Source of the DNA: Salinilacihabitans rarus
GTDB lineage: Archaea > Halobacteriota > Halobacteria > Halobacteriales > Natrialbaceae
Length of the DNA stretch: 64,000 bases
Assembly: GCF_024296665.1 (NCBI RefSeq)
Contig: NZ_CP100762.1
Span: 3,224,001 to 3,288,000 of the forward strand
Direction of reading: 5' to 3'
Under the pieces are notes generated by a model. The model was not told where the DNA came from, made no database searches, and was given only the letters and a program-made list of their open reading frames with translations. How positions within the stretch are numbered: position 1 is the stretch's first letter; every line of letters starts with the position of its first letter. The position numbers were made by a program, and so were the translations under genes. Of this stretch, positions 28,946 to 37,281 are shown piece after piece.

Positions 28946-30088
28946 TTAACTCGAGAGACCGAGCGCCGCGGCGACGTCGAGCAGGCCGCTGCCCTGTTCG
29001 TTGTCCGCGAGACCGATGTCTTCGGCCGTGTCCGTCAGTTGCTGGCGCGCTTCGGTGTTCGTGTAGCCGTTGGCCATCAGCTGACCGCCCGCACCGGAGA
29101 CGTGCGGACACGCCATCGAGGTGCCCGAGAGCGTGTCGTAGCCGCCGGGGATCGTCGAGTAGACGTCCTCGCCCGGCGCGGCGATCTCGACTTCGGGGCC
29201 GGTCGAGGAGAAAGACGCCAGCGAGTCGTCCTCGCTCGTCGCGCTGACGGCGACGAACTCCTCGTAGGCCGCGGGATAGCCGACACAGTCCGTACACGGG
29301 CCGTCGTTACCCGCGGCGGCCACGAGCAACACGCCGTTGTTGTAGGCGTACTGGCCGGCGTCTTTGAGCGTCTGTGACCCGGAACTCGCGCCGAGGCTGA
29401 GGCTGGCGACGTCCCAGCCCTGGTCTGCGACGTACTCGATGCCCGCCGCGATGTCGGAGAACGACCCGCTGCCGCGCTTGTCGAGGACCTTGACCGCGTG
29501 CAGCGTCGCCTCGGTCGAGACGCCGACGACACCTTCGCTGTTGTCGACGGCGTCGGCGGTCCCCGCACAGTGGGTGCCGTGTTCGTTGTCGTCGTCCCAG
29601 GGCTCTCTGCAGATGCTCGGACCGCCCTTGCACTCCACGAACGCCGTGCCCGAACCCAGGTTGGCCTGCAGGTCCGGGTGGTCGGAGTCGATGCCCGTGT
29701 CGAGAATCGCGATGTCGGCGCCGGCCCCCGTCTCGCCGTTGCTGTGGGCCACGTCCGCGTCGACGCGGTCGATGCCCCACGGCGTCGTCTGCGCCAGTGC
29801 GTGCATCGTGCCGTTCTCCTCGACGTAGCGGACGTTCGGGTTCCGCCGGAGGCCGTCGATCGAGCGCTTCGCCGCCCGGATCGTCAGCGCGTCGAACGCG
29901 AACTCGCGGACGACCTCCGAGGCGGCCTCGATGGCCGCGGCCCGGCCGCTGTCGGCGGCGAACCCGACGTTCACCTCGACCGTCTCGTCCGGGTCGGCGG
30001 CCGCCAGACCGACGACCGCGTTCCCGGCGACGGCGCCGACGGTCGCTTTCAGCACGCTACGTCTGCTCGGTGTGGGGTTCTCTGACAT
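28946..30088 (-). CDS. Halolysin-like subtilase (S8 serine protease), Tat-exported
   Basis: 380 aa from ATG 30088 (MSENPTPSRRSVLKA); the RR motif fits Tat export. An I9-type propeptide (about residues 36-100, ending VRYVEENGTMHALAQ) precedes the catalytic domain. The catalytic triad is Asp130 (AILDTGIDSDHPD), His170 (NEHGTHCAGT) and Ser324 (SGTSMACPHVSG), with oxyanion Asn261 (AAAGNDGP). It lacks the C-terminal extension seen in classical halolysins, so it is a compact form. Likely a secreted protease. Its promoter region contains a perfect inverted repeat at 30149-30172. Confidence 0.95.
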   Translation of the reverse strand: MSENPTPSRRSVLKATVGAVAGNAVVGLAAADPDETVEVNVGFAADSGRAAAIEAASEVVREFAFDALTIRAAKRSIDGLRRNPNVRYVEENGTMHALAQTTPWGIDRVDADVAHSNGETGAGADIAILDTGIDSDHPDLQANLGSGTAFVECKGGPSICREPWDDDNEHGTHCAGTADAVDNSEGVVGVSTEATLHAVKVLDKRGSGSFSDIAAGIEYVADQGWDVASLSLGASSGSQTLKDAGQYAYNNGVLLVAAAGNDGPCTDCVGYPAAYEEFVAVSATSEDDSLASFSSTGPEVEIAAPGEDVYSTIPGGYDTLSGTSMACPHVSGAGGQLMANGYTNTEARQQLTDTAEDIGLADNEQGSGLLDVAAALGLSS

Positions 30089-30148
30089 CCCAGCCAACGG
30101 TGATAGCTAAAAACAATTAAACATTTTTGCTGTGTGTTGATATCATCG

Positions 30149-30172
30149 GATAGTCAAGATTTCGTGACTATC
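30149..30172. promoter_or_regulatory. Inverted repeat upstream of the protease gene
   Basis: GATAGTCA at 30149-30156 and TGACTATC at 30165-30172 are perfect inverted copies with an 8-nt spacer, about 61-84 bp upstream of the halolysin ATG. The surrounding DNA is A+T-rich (AAAAACAATTAAACATTTTT at about 30109-30127), the only such stretch for several kb. It could be an operator or upstream activator site; the divergent DUF2797 gene starts 150 bp away. Confidence 0.5.
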
Positions 30173-30323
30173 TACCGGATTTCGACCACGGATCGTGAGC
30201 GCTCGAATAACGTAGCTGACAATTGGGTTTTCGACCGGTCGCTCCCCGGCGAAAGCGCGCCCCGGCAGCCGACCCCTCGGCCGGAACGGTACGCCTATCC
30301 CGCCGCCCCGCGTACCCCGGCGC

Positions 30324-31082
30324 GTGCAGATCGTCGGCTACGAACCCAGCGGAACCGGCTCGTCGCTGCTGTTGAGCGACGGCGACGGCGGCGAGGTCGT
30401 CCGCCGCCGGCTCGACCCGGGCGAGGCGCTCTCCTACGCGCTGGGGACGCGCCGCTGTGCCGGCGCGCTCGACGGCGACGTCCATCACGCGTGCGACCGC
30501 TCGGCGGCGCCGTACTGCGAGTACCACGCGAGCACGTGGGTCTGCGCGCGGTGTACCGGCACCTGTCTGAAAGACGAGATGGACTGCTACGAGGACCACG
30601 CCGTCTACCTCGCCGCGTTCGCGCCGGAGACGTTCAAGGTGGGCGTCACCCGCGCCTGGCGGCTTGAGACCCGCCTGCGCGAGCAGGGCGCCGACCGCGC
30701 CGCACACGTCCACACCGTCTCGAACGGCCGGATCGCCCGCGAGATCGAGGCCGACGTCGCGACGCGGCTGGTCGACCGCGTCCGGACCGACGCGAAGGTT
30801 GGCGCGCTCGCGGCCGACGTCGACCGCGACGCCTGGGAGTCCGTGCTCGCGGAGTTCGACGTGATCGACCGCTACGCGTTCGACTACGGGCTGGACCTCG
30901 ACTCGCGGCCGGTAGGCGAGACGCTCGCGACCGGCACCGTCGTCGGCGTCAAGGGCCGCCTGCTCGTCCTCGAACGCGGGGGGACCACCTACGCGGTCGA
31001 CATGCGCGACCTCGTCGGCTACGAACTCGCGGCCGGATCGTCGAGCCGACGGCTGCAGTCGTCGCTGACCTCCTTCGAATAG
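30324..31082 (+). CDS. DUF2797 protein with cysteine-rich N-domain and GIY-YIG-like core
   Basis: 252 aa, GTG start at 30324. A Cys/His cluster near residues 45-88 (RRCAGAL, HHACDR, YCEYHASTWVCARCTGTC) should bind zinc. A GIY-YIG-like core follows (AVYLAAFAPETFKVGVTRAWRLETRLREQGA) in the same order as known DUF2797 proteins. Function of the family is not established; an RNA or DNA role is plausible. Stand-alone, followed 41 bp later by a small acidic protein gene. Confidence 0.85.
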   Translation: MQIVGYEPSGTGSSLLLSDGDGGEVVRRRLDPGEALSYALGTRRCAGALDGDVHHACDRSAAPYCEYHASTWVCARCTGTCLKDEMDCYEDHAVYLAAFAPETFKVGVTRAWRLETRLREQGADRAAHVHTVSNGRIAREIEADVATRLVDRVRTDAKVGALAADVDRDAWESVLAEFDVIDRYAFDYGLDLDSRPVGETLATGTVVGVKGRLLVLERGGTTYAVDMRDLVGYELAAGSSSRRLQSSLTSFE

Positions 31083-31123
31083 TCATAACAACCCTTTTCC
31101 GGCACCGGGGTGAAGCCGGTGAC

Positions 31124-31504
31124 ATGGCAGACGAGAACGACCCCGACGCCGGCGAGAACGGCGAGGCGGGCGAGAACGGCGACGAGGCCGAGGAGAAGTC
31201 CTTCCGCGAGCGGGTCGAGGAGATCCGCGAGCGGCGCGCTGAGGAGGCCGAGGAGGGCGAGGCCCCCGAGAGCCCGTTCGGCGGCGGCGGTGGCGGCCCC
31301 GGCGGGATGGGCGGCAACCCGTTCGCCCAGATGATGGGCGGCATGATGGGCGGCGGTCCGGGCGGTCCGGGCGGTCCGGGCGGCGCCCGCGGCGAGAGCG
31401 TCGGCAACGAGGAACTCGTCCGCGAGGTCCGTCAACTCCGCGACGAACTGCGCGACCAGACCCGCGCGCTCAACCGCATCGCCGACGCGCTCGAAGACGA
31501 GTAA
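31124..31504 (+). CDS. Acidic Gly/Met-rich coiled-coil protein
   Basis: 126 aa. An acidic start leads to an Arg/Glu helix (SFRERVEEIRERRAEEAEE), then a Gly/Met/Pro low-complexity middle (FGGGGGGPGGMGG, MMGGMMGG, GGPGGPGG). The last 35 residues form a heptad-like coiled coil (VREVRQLRDELRDQTRALNR). The Gly-Pro part comes from a 9-bp tandem DNA repeat near 31355-31385. Found in haloarchaea as a short conserved protein, to my knowledge without function. Clear coding character. Confidence 0.75.
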   Translation: MADENDPDAGENGEAGENGDEAEEKSFRERVEEIRERRAEEAEEGEAPESPFGGGGGGPGGMGGNPFAQMMGGMMGGGPGGPGGPGGARGESVGNEELVREVRQLRDELRDQTRALNRIADALEDE

Positions 31505-31505
31505 C

Positions 31506-32648
31506 TCACGGTTCTTCGACGGCCGCGCGCTCGCGGTCACACACCGCCTCGTAGAGCCGCTGCGCCCGGTCGAGCGAGCGGTCGAGGCCGAGGCGTTCCC
31601 GGGCGGCGAGACAGCCCCGTTCGAGCGCGCCGCGTTCGGCGAGGGTCCGCCGGATCGCCGCCCGGAACGCGCCGACGTCGCCGGGCCGGTAGCGGTAGCC
31701 CGTCGCCCCCTCGTCGACGGTCTCGGCGAGCGCGCCGGCGTCGACGGCGACGACGGGAGTGCCACAGGCGATCGATTCGAGCGCCACGAGCCCCTGGGTC
31801 TCGACCGGACTCGGGTGGGCGAAGGCGTCGAGCGCGGCGTACAGTTCCGGCAGTTCGGATCGGTCGCGAAAGCCGAGAAAGCGGGCGTCGACCCCGAGGC
31901 CGGCCGCCCGCCGTTCGAGGCGGTCGCGGGCCGGCCCGTCGCCGCCGAGGACGAGCGTGACGTCGTCGAGGCCGGCGACCGCCTCCAGTAACTCCCCGAG
32001 GTTCTTCTCGTGGCCGTGTCGCCCCGTGTAGCCGACGACGGGCGCGTCGAGGCCGTAGCGCTCGCGGAACGCCGTCGCGTCGACGGGCCGGAAGCGTTCG
32101 AGGTCGACGCCGTTCGAGACGACGCGGACGGGTGCGTCGAGGGCGACCCGCTCGCGGAGGTGACGGCGGGTCGTCCGCGTCGGCGCGAGCACGAGGTCGG
32201 CGCGGCCGTAGAACCACCGCTCGTAGGCGTCGGTAGCCCGGCCCAGCGCGGCGGCGAGGCGGTCGGTCGGCGCGAGGTAGCGGACGTACGCCGGCGCGGG
32301 CGTGTGGTAGGTGGCGACCAGCGGCGCGCCCGCCCGCCGGGCGAGGCGCAGCGCCGCGAGGCCGACCGCGAAGGGGGTGTGAGCGTGGACGACGTCGACC
32401 GCGTCCGCGTCGGCCGCGACCGCGTCCGGGAGCCGCGGCCCGCCCAGCCGGTAGCCGTCGTAGAACGGCAGGGCGACGCTGCCGACGGGGTGTTCGAACC
32501 GGTCGGGGTCGTGGTCGCCGGCGGGGAAGACGACGTCCATCCGGCCGCCACGGCGGAGCCAGCGGTCGCGCCACGCCCTGACCGCGTAGGTCACGCCGTT
32601 GACCGTCGGGAGGTACGTGTCCGTGAACGCGACGACGCGCTCGACCAT
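31506..32648 (-). CDS. GT4-family glycosyltransferase
   Basis: 380 aa. GT-B fold. The N-terminal Rossmann half begins VVAFTDTYLPTVNGVTYAVR, characteristic of the GT4 group that includes plant SQD2-like and mannosyl transferases. The C-terminal nucleotide-sugar half has GYTGRHGHEKNLGELLEAV, LGFRDRSELPELYAALDAF and the EX7E-like segment PSPVETQGLVALESIACG. It is likely a cytoplasmic-face transferase making glycolipid or surface sugar. It converges with the upstream acidic protein gene and is followed on the same strand by PAP2 and binding-protein genes. Confidence 0.92.
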   Translation of the reverse strand: MVERVVAFTDTYLPTVNGVTYAVRAWRDRWLRRGGRMDVVFPAGDHDPDRFEHPVGSVALPFYDGYRLGGPRLPDAVAADADAVDVVHAHTPFAVGLAALRLARRAGAPLVATYHTPAPAYVRYLAPTDRLAAALGRATDAYERWFYGRADLVLAPTRTTRRHLRERVALDAPVRVVSNGVDLERFRPVDATAFRERYGLDAPVVGYTGRHGHEKNLGELLEAVAGLDDVTLVLGGDGPARDRLERRAAGLGVDARFLGFRDRSELPELYAALDAFAHPSPVETQGLVALESIACGTPVVAVDAGALAETVDEGATGYRYRPGDVGAFRAAIRRTLAERGALERGCLAARERLGLDRSLDRAQRLYEAVCDRERAAVEEP

Positions 32649-32691
32649 CGTCGTGGGCCACCCCGGCCGGTCAGTTAAGTAATCGGCCCGA

Positions 32692-33567
32692 TCACTCTTC
32701 CCGCCGGCGGAACGGCGACCGCTCCGAGAGGCCGTCGGGGACGCTCACGCGGTCGTCGACGGCGTCCCAGACCGACCAGCGCCCCACCAGCCGGGTCGCG
32801 AGGGCGACGGAGACGTACGCGAGGCCGACGCCCGCGACCACGTCGATCGCCCAGTGGATGCCGAGGTACATCGTCGAGACGGCGACGCTGATCGCGAGGG
32901 CGGCGGCGACCGGCAGCCACGCCGGGTAGACCCGCCGCGTGCGGTAGGCGAGGGCGGCGACGGTAAACGAGAGCGAGGCGTGCAGCGACGGGAAGACGTT
33001 CGTGTTGCGGTTGACCTCGCGCGTGACGAGTTGGTACTCCGGGAAGGTGTCGTACAGCAAGGCGTCGACGAGTTCGGGCATCACGTTGCGCGGCCCGTAG
33101 GCGATCACGAAGACGTACAGCACGAGGCCGAGGGCGTAGTTGAGCGTGTACGCGGCCAGCAACTCGCGCAGCGGCCGGGTGTTCGACAGCGCGGCGTAGG
33201 CGACGACGGGGAAGACGAGCAGGAAGACGTAGCCGTAGATGTAGACGTACGAGAAGTACGCCGTCACCGCGGGCGTCGCCCGCGCCTGCAGCCAGACGAC
33301 GAACGCGCCCTCGACCTCGTAGATCCACCACGTCAGGTTCCAGTCGAGCATCCAGGAGACCTCCGGGACGGCGGTGCGGGCGATGCCGTTGAACAGCAAC
33401 ACCGCGACGAGGACGGCCGTGATCGGGGCGGCGTCGCGGACGCGGGTGCGCCACTCGGCGGCCGTCCGGGCCAGCCGCTCGCGGCCGACGACGGCGGCGG
33501 TGGCGACGGCCAGTCCGAGGCCGATGACGACCGCGAGGCGGAGGAGCGTGCGTTCGAGCACCGACAT
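32692..33567 (-). CDS. PAP2-superfamily integral membrane phosphatase/transferase
   Basis: 291 aa from ATG 33567. It has seven or so hydrophobic segments. The PAP2 motifs are VFPSLHASLSFTVAALAY (second motif) and LGIHWAIDVVAGVGLAYV (third). The first motif (usually KxxxxxxRP) is represented only by YGPRNVMPELV, so it is divergent, as in archaeal inositol-phosphotransferase-like members. It probably acts on a lipid phosphate. The ATG overlaps the stop of the upstream binding-protein gene by one base (TGATG), implying co-translation. Confidence 0.85.
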   Translation of the reverse strand: MSVLERTLLRLAVVIGLGLAVATAAVVGRERLARTAAEWRTRVRDAAPITAVLVAVLLFNGIARTAVPEVSWMLDWNLTWWIYEVEGAFVVWLQARATPAVTAYFSYVYIYGYVFLLVFPVVAYAALSNTRPLRELLAAYTLNYALGLVLYVFVIAYGPRNVMPELVDALLYDTFPEYQLVTREVNRNTNVFPSLHASLSFTVAALAYRTRRVYPAWLPVAAALAISVAVSTMYLGIHWAIDVVAGVGLAYVSVALATRLVGRWSVWDAVDDRVSVPDGLSERSPFRRREE

Positions 33568-35330
33568 CACTCCCTCACCACCAGTTCGTCGCCGTCGTAG
33601 ACGAAGCCGGCGTTCTCGAAGGCGGCTCGCGCCGCCCCGACGTCGAGGTCGCCGTCGGTCCCGAAGAACGGCACTTCGGGGTCCCGGCCGTCCCACGCGA
33701 GGCCCTCGGGCACCCACTCGCCTCCGGCCGTCGCGTCCAGCGGCGTCGCGATCGGCGTCGCGTACCCCTCGAACACCGTCTCCGCGAGCCACGCCTTGTC
33801 GAGCAGGCGCGCGACCGCCCGCCGGAAGTAGGGGTTGCCCAGCGGGTCGACGCGGACGTTGAACCCGACGTGGTAGAACGTCGGCGACGGCGATTCGATC
33901 AGGGTCAGTTCGGGGGCCTCGGGGACGCTCTCGATCGTGTACGCTTCCAGCGGCGTGGCGGTGAAGTCGGCTTCCCCGCTCTCGATGCGCTCGATGGCGG
34001 AGGTGCTTCGCGGGTCGATCAGAAAGCGCAGTTCCTCGACGGTCGGTTCGGGGAGGTCGACGGCCGGCCGCAGGGTGAAGTGGTCGTCGTAGCGCCGGAG
34101 GGCGAGGTGGTCGCGCTCGGCCCGGCCGGCGAACCGGTAGGGGCCGCTGCCGACCGCGGGCACGTTGTCGACGACGACGGCTTCGGTCGTCCCCGCGGCG
34201 ATTTCGACGCCGGGGACGGTCGCGGGGTCGGCCCGCTCCGCCCAGACGTGTTTCGGCAGGATCGGCACGGTAAACGCCCGCTCGCCGACCTCGTGGCTTG
34301 CGGTCACGTGGAGGGTACACGCCCGGTCGTCGTGGACCTCGACGCGCTCGACGGCTTCGGCCGCCCCGCGGTAGATGGGTGCGGGGGCGCCGACGTCGGC
34401 CCGGCCGAGCGAGGTGTCTTCGAGGAACCGGTAGGTGAACGCCACGTCGGCGGCCGTCAGCGGTTCGCCGTCGTGAAAGCGCAGATCCTCGCGCAGGGTC
34501 ACCGTCGCCGACCGACCGTCCCACTCCCAGTCCGCGGCGAGCCACGGCACGAGGTCGCCGCCGTCGTCGGTCGCCAGCGAGTCGTACAGCAGGTCGACGA
34601 TCGTTCCCCGGTTGCGGTACTCCGCCGCCAGCGGGTTGACGTTCTGGGACGGGCGGGGGTCCATCACCGTCGCGTGGAGGTCGGCCGCGGCGCCGTCGGC
34701 GGTCGGGTCGAGGCCGAGGTAGCCCAGCCGGCTCGCGGGGTGGTCCTCGCCCCAGCCGTCGTAGCGGTCGGCCCGGGCGAGGCGGACCTCGTCCGGCGCA
34801 CAGAGCGGGACGAACGGCTGCTCGCGGGCGACCGTTTCGAGGACGTCCCCGACGGCCGCCCGGCGGTCGGCGCCCTCGGCGAGACGGGCGCGTTCGAGGC
34901 GCTCGTCGAGGTCCACGTCGGCGTAGCCGAACGGGTTCTGCCAGCCCGCCTCCGCGGCGTAGCGAGAGTGCAGGGTCTCGTAGAGGTACGCCGGGTCGGT
35001 CCCGCCGGGGTGGACGCCGACGTAGCAGTCGAAGTCGCCGTTTATCAGCACCGTCCGGAGGAACTCCTCGTTCGAGCGGAACTCGATGCTGGCGCCGATC
35101 CCGACCGCTTCGAGGGCCGCGGCGAGACGGCGCGCGATCCGGACCGCCTGCCGGTCGCCGTCGGCGGGGAGGGTCACGATCGACAGCGAGAGCTTCGACA
35201 GCCGGTCGCGGTTGGCCGCGCTGCGAACCCGCCGGAGACAGCCGGCGGTCGCCGCCAGCCCGGCGGTCGCGCCCGCCAGTACCGACCGCCTGCTGGTCCC
35301 GTCGTCCGGGTCGGCCGGGCGTCCGTTCAT
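33567..35330 (-). CDS. Family-5 (oligopeptide-type) substrate-binding lipoprotein, apparently circularly permuted
   Basis: 587 aa from ATG 35330. Tat lipoprotein signal: SRRSVLAG and lipobox TAGC (Cys31). Residues 45-205 (LSIVTLPADGDR, LAAALEAVGIGASIEF, VLINGDFDCYVGVHPGGTDP, REQPFVPLCAPDEV) correspond to the segment that closes normal family-5 binding proteins. Residues 215-587 start with the normal N-terminal part (IVDLLYDSLATDDGGDLVPW, LREDLRFHDGEPLTAADVAF). The protein ends at AAFENAGFVYDGDELVVRE, which in ordinary members comes just before the part found here at the front. No ABC permease or ATPase genes are adjacent. The PAP2 gene is translationally coupled. Confidence 0.88.
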   Translation of the reverse strand: MNGRPADPDDGTSRRSVLAGATAGLAATAGCLRRVRSAANRDRLSKLSLSIVTLPADGDRQAVRIARRLAAALEAVGIGASIEFRSNEEFLRTVLINGDFDCYVGVHPGGTDPAYLYETLHSRYAAEAGWQNPFGYADVDLDERLERARLAEGADRRAAVGDVLETVAREQPFVPLCAPDEVRLARADRYDGWGEDHPASRLGYLGLDPTADGAAADLHATVMDPRPSQNVNPLAAEYRNRGTIVDLLYDSLATDDGGDLVPWLAADWEWDGRSATVTLREDLRFHDGEPLTAADVAFTYRFLEDTSLGRADVGAPAPIYRGAAEAVERVEVHDDRACTLHVTASHEVGERAFTVPILPKHVWAERADPATVPGVEIAAGTTEAVVVDNVPAVGSGPYRFAGRAERDHLALRRYDDHFTLRPAVDLPEPTVEELRFLIDPRSTSAIERIESGEADFTATPLEAYTIESVPEAPELTLIESPSPTFYHVGFNVRVDPLGNPYFRRAVARLLDKAWLAETVFEGYATPIATPLDATAGGEWVPEGLAWDGRDPEVPFFGTDGDLDVGAARAAFENAGFVYDGDELVVRE

Positions 35331-35420
35331 GAGTTCTCTCCCACAGTTCGCCGGTGGTGATATAACAGTATTACGCACCGCGACGGCCGACGCCGGCCGC
35401 TACCGGGCGATTCGCGACGG

Positions 35421-36491
35421 TCATCGCGATCGGTCGAGCAGGCGGCGGTACCGCTCGACTAGCCCCTCGCCGACGACTTCGAGACGGTGGCGCTCGGCGG
35501 TCTCGCGGGCTCGCTCGCCCAGCCGTCGCCGCAGGCCGGGGTCGGCGGCCAGCCGATCGAGCGCCTCGCGGAACTCGCGTTCGCTCGCGCAGGTGAGACA
35601 GTCGACGCCGTCGGTGAAGAACTCCTCGAACACCGGCAGGTCACGGAGGACGACCGGCTTCCGGCAGGCCATCGCTTCGAGGACGGCGATGCCCTGATTC
35701 TCCGCCCGCGTCGGGAAGAGGAAGACGTCGCCGGCGGCGAACGCGCCGCGGCGGTTCTCGACCCAGCCGGTGAAGGTGACGTTGGCGGGCGGATGTCGCG
35801 TCCAGCGACGGACCGTGGGGCTCGTCAGCGGTCCGTGGTCGAAGGGGCCGAACCAGACGAACTCGCGGTCGCCGTGCCGGGCGAGCCGACAGAACGTCGA
35901 CAGCCCCTTGCGCTCGAAGACGTTCCCGACGGTGAAGACGACGACGCCCTCCAGATCGTACCGCTCCCGGTAGGGCTCGCGGAACCGCTCGTAGCCCGCG
36001 AGCGCGTCGAGGTCGACGCCGTTGGTCACCGTCTCGACGGGTGCCTCGACGGGGTAGCCGTCGAGCAGCCGCTTCGTGTGCTCGCTCGGACAGAGCACGA
36101 GGTCGGCCTGCGAGTAGAAGCGCCGCAGGTACCGGCCGAGCGGCCCCGCGAGCCGGTTCGAGCCCCGGAAGCTCCCGCGGAAATCCTCGCGCGTGACGTG
36201 GGCGTGTACCACCAGCGGCCGCCCCGTCAGTCGCGCGTGGCGGGCGACGACGAGCGATCCGGGGCCGACGGTGTTGCAGTGGGCCAGATCGTAGTCGACG
36301 ACGGCCCCGTCGCCGCGGGCGAGGCGGGCGGGGACCCGTCGCGGCGGGCCGGCCAGCGGTCCGGTTGCTACCGAGACGTCGACCCCTCGCTCCCCGAGAC
36401 GCGACAGCGCCGTCCGCTGGTGGTCGGCGGCCGTCCCGATGCCGCTGTGCCGGAGCAACCGGGGGCATTCGAGGTAGTGGAGGACGCGCAC
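35421..36491 (-). CDS. GT4-family glycosyltransferase
   Basis: 356 aa from GTG 36491 (VRVLHYLECPRLLRHSGIG); a TTG further upstream at 36563 extends the frame but adds non-conserved residues. Motifs: VHAHVTREDFRGSFRG in the acceptor half, LVLCPSEHTKRLL, GNVFERKGLSTFCRLA, and donor-site PTRAENQGIAVLEAMACRKP. Likely mannosyl- or glucosyltransferase of a surface glycan or glycolipid. Same strand as, and 90 bp upstream of, the permuted binding protein; divergent from the RNase P gene. Confidence 0.9.
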   Translation of the reverse strand: MRVLHYLECPRLLRHSGIGTAADHQRTALSRLGERGVDVSVATGPLAGPPRRVPARLARGDGAVVDYDLAHCNTVGPGSLVVARHARLTGRPLVVHAHVTREDFRGSFRGSNRLAGPLGRYLRRFYSQADLVLCPSEHTKRLLDGYPVEAPVETVTNGVDLDALAGYERFREPYRERYDLEGVVVFTVGNVFERKGLSTFCRLARHGDREFVWFGPFDHGPLTSPTVRRWTRHPPANVTFTGWVENRRGAFAAGDVFLFPTRAENQGIAVLEAMACRKPVVLRDLPVFEEFFTDGVDCLTCASEREFREALDRLAADPGLRRRLGERARETAERHRLEVVGEGLVERYRRLLDRSR

Positions 36492-36589
36492 GTCCGCACC
36501 TCCACGGGCGCGGCCAAAGCCTCCGGGACGGCTCGCGCCGTGCGGGACGGAACGCAAGGCCAATAGGCCGGCCGGGGCAACGGTGAGGC

Positions 36590-36868
36590 ATGGGAATCGC
36601 CGCCGAGCGGATCGAACGCCTCCACGCCCTCGCTCGCGCGGCCGCCGCCGACTGCGAGGACGACCGGGCGCGCTACTACGTCCGGCTTGCCCGCCGCGTC
36701 GCCGAGCGCAACCGCCTCGCGCTGCCCCGGGCGTTCAGGCGGTTCACCTGCGACGCCTGCGACGCCTACCTCCGCCCGGGGAAGAACGCCCGGGTGCGCC
36801 TGCGCGACGGCCACGTCGTCGTCACCTGCGACTGCGGCGCGCAGGCTCGTTATCCATACGAGGACTGA
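36590..36868 (+). CDS. rnp4: Ribonuclease P protein component 4 (Rpp21/Rpr2)
   Basis: 92 aa. The N-terminal helices (IERLHALARAAAADCEDDRARYYV, split here as visible parts) are followed by a zinc ribbon: FTCDACDAYLRPGKN and VVVTCDCGAQARYPY. This matches Rpp21/Rpr2 proteins that bind the RNase P RNA specificity domain for tRNA 5' processing. It is followed 52 bp later by the YhbY-type gene, an arrangement common in euryarchaea. Start ATG at 36590. Confidence 0.94.
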   Translation: MGIAAERIERLHALARAAAADCEDDRARYYVRLARRVAERNRLALPRAFRRFTCDACDAYLRPGKNARVRLRDGHVVVTCDCGAQARYPYED

Positions 36869-36920
36869 TCGCGGGTTCCGATTCGAGAACATTCAAACGC
36901 CTCGCACGAGTACCCCGCCC

Positions 36921-37169
36921 ATGGACAGACAGGAACTCAAGCGGCGCGCACACGACCTCGACGTCACCGTCTGGGTCGGCAAGAGCGGCGTCGAGGCCGT
37001 CGTGGACGAACTCGACGATCAGTTGTCGAACGCGGACCTCGTGAAGGTGAAGTTCCTCCGGGCGGCCCGGGCCGGCGGGTCGACCGAGGAGAAGGCCGCG
37101 GACCTCGCCGAGCGCGTGAACGCCGAGTTGATCGAGACGCGCGGACACACGGCAGTGCTGTACCGATGA
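36921..37169 (+). CDS. YhbY/CRM-domain RNA-binding protein
   Basis: 82 aa from ATG 36921. The CRM (YhbY) fold is seen: TVWVGKSGVEAVVDELDDQL with the GxxG-like loop WVGKSG, and LVKVKFLRA near the middle, ending ELIETRGHTAVLYR. CRM proteins bind structured RNA such as pre-rRNA. It lies downstream of rnp4 and next to the SRP RNA gene, so this is a small RNA-metabolism neighbourhood. Confidence 0.93.
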   Translation: MDRQELKRRAHDLDVTVWVGKSGVEAVVDELDDQLSNADLVKVKFLRAARAGGSTEEKAADLAERVNAELIETRGHTAVLYR

Positions 37170-37281
37170 CGGCGGCGTCGGCTTCGAGAGCTTCCTCGTC
37201 TCGATGGCCGGCATCGGACCTTTTCCACGCGAGCGAGGCACACGGCGCCGCCGCTCGCGAGGGAAGAAATGCGGTATGAGT

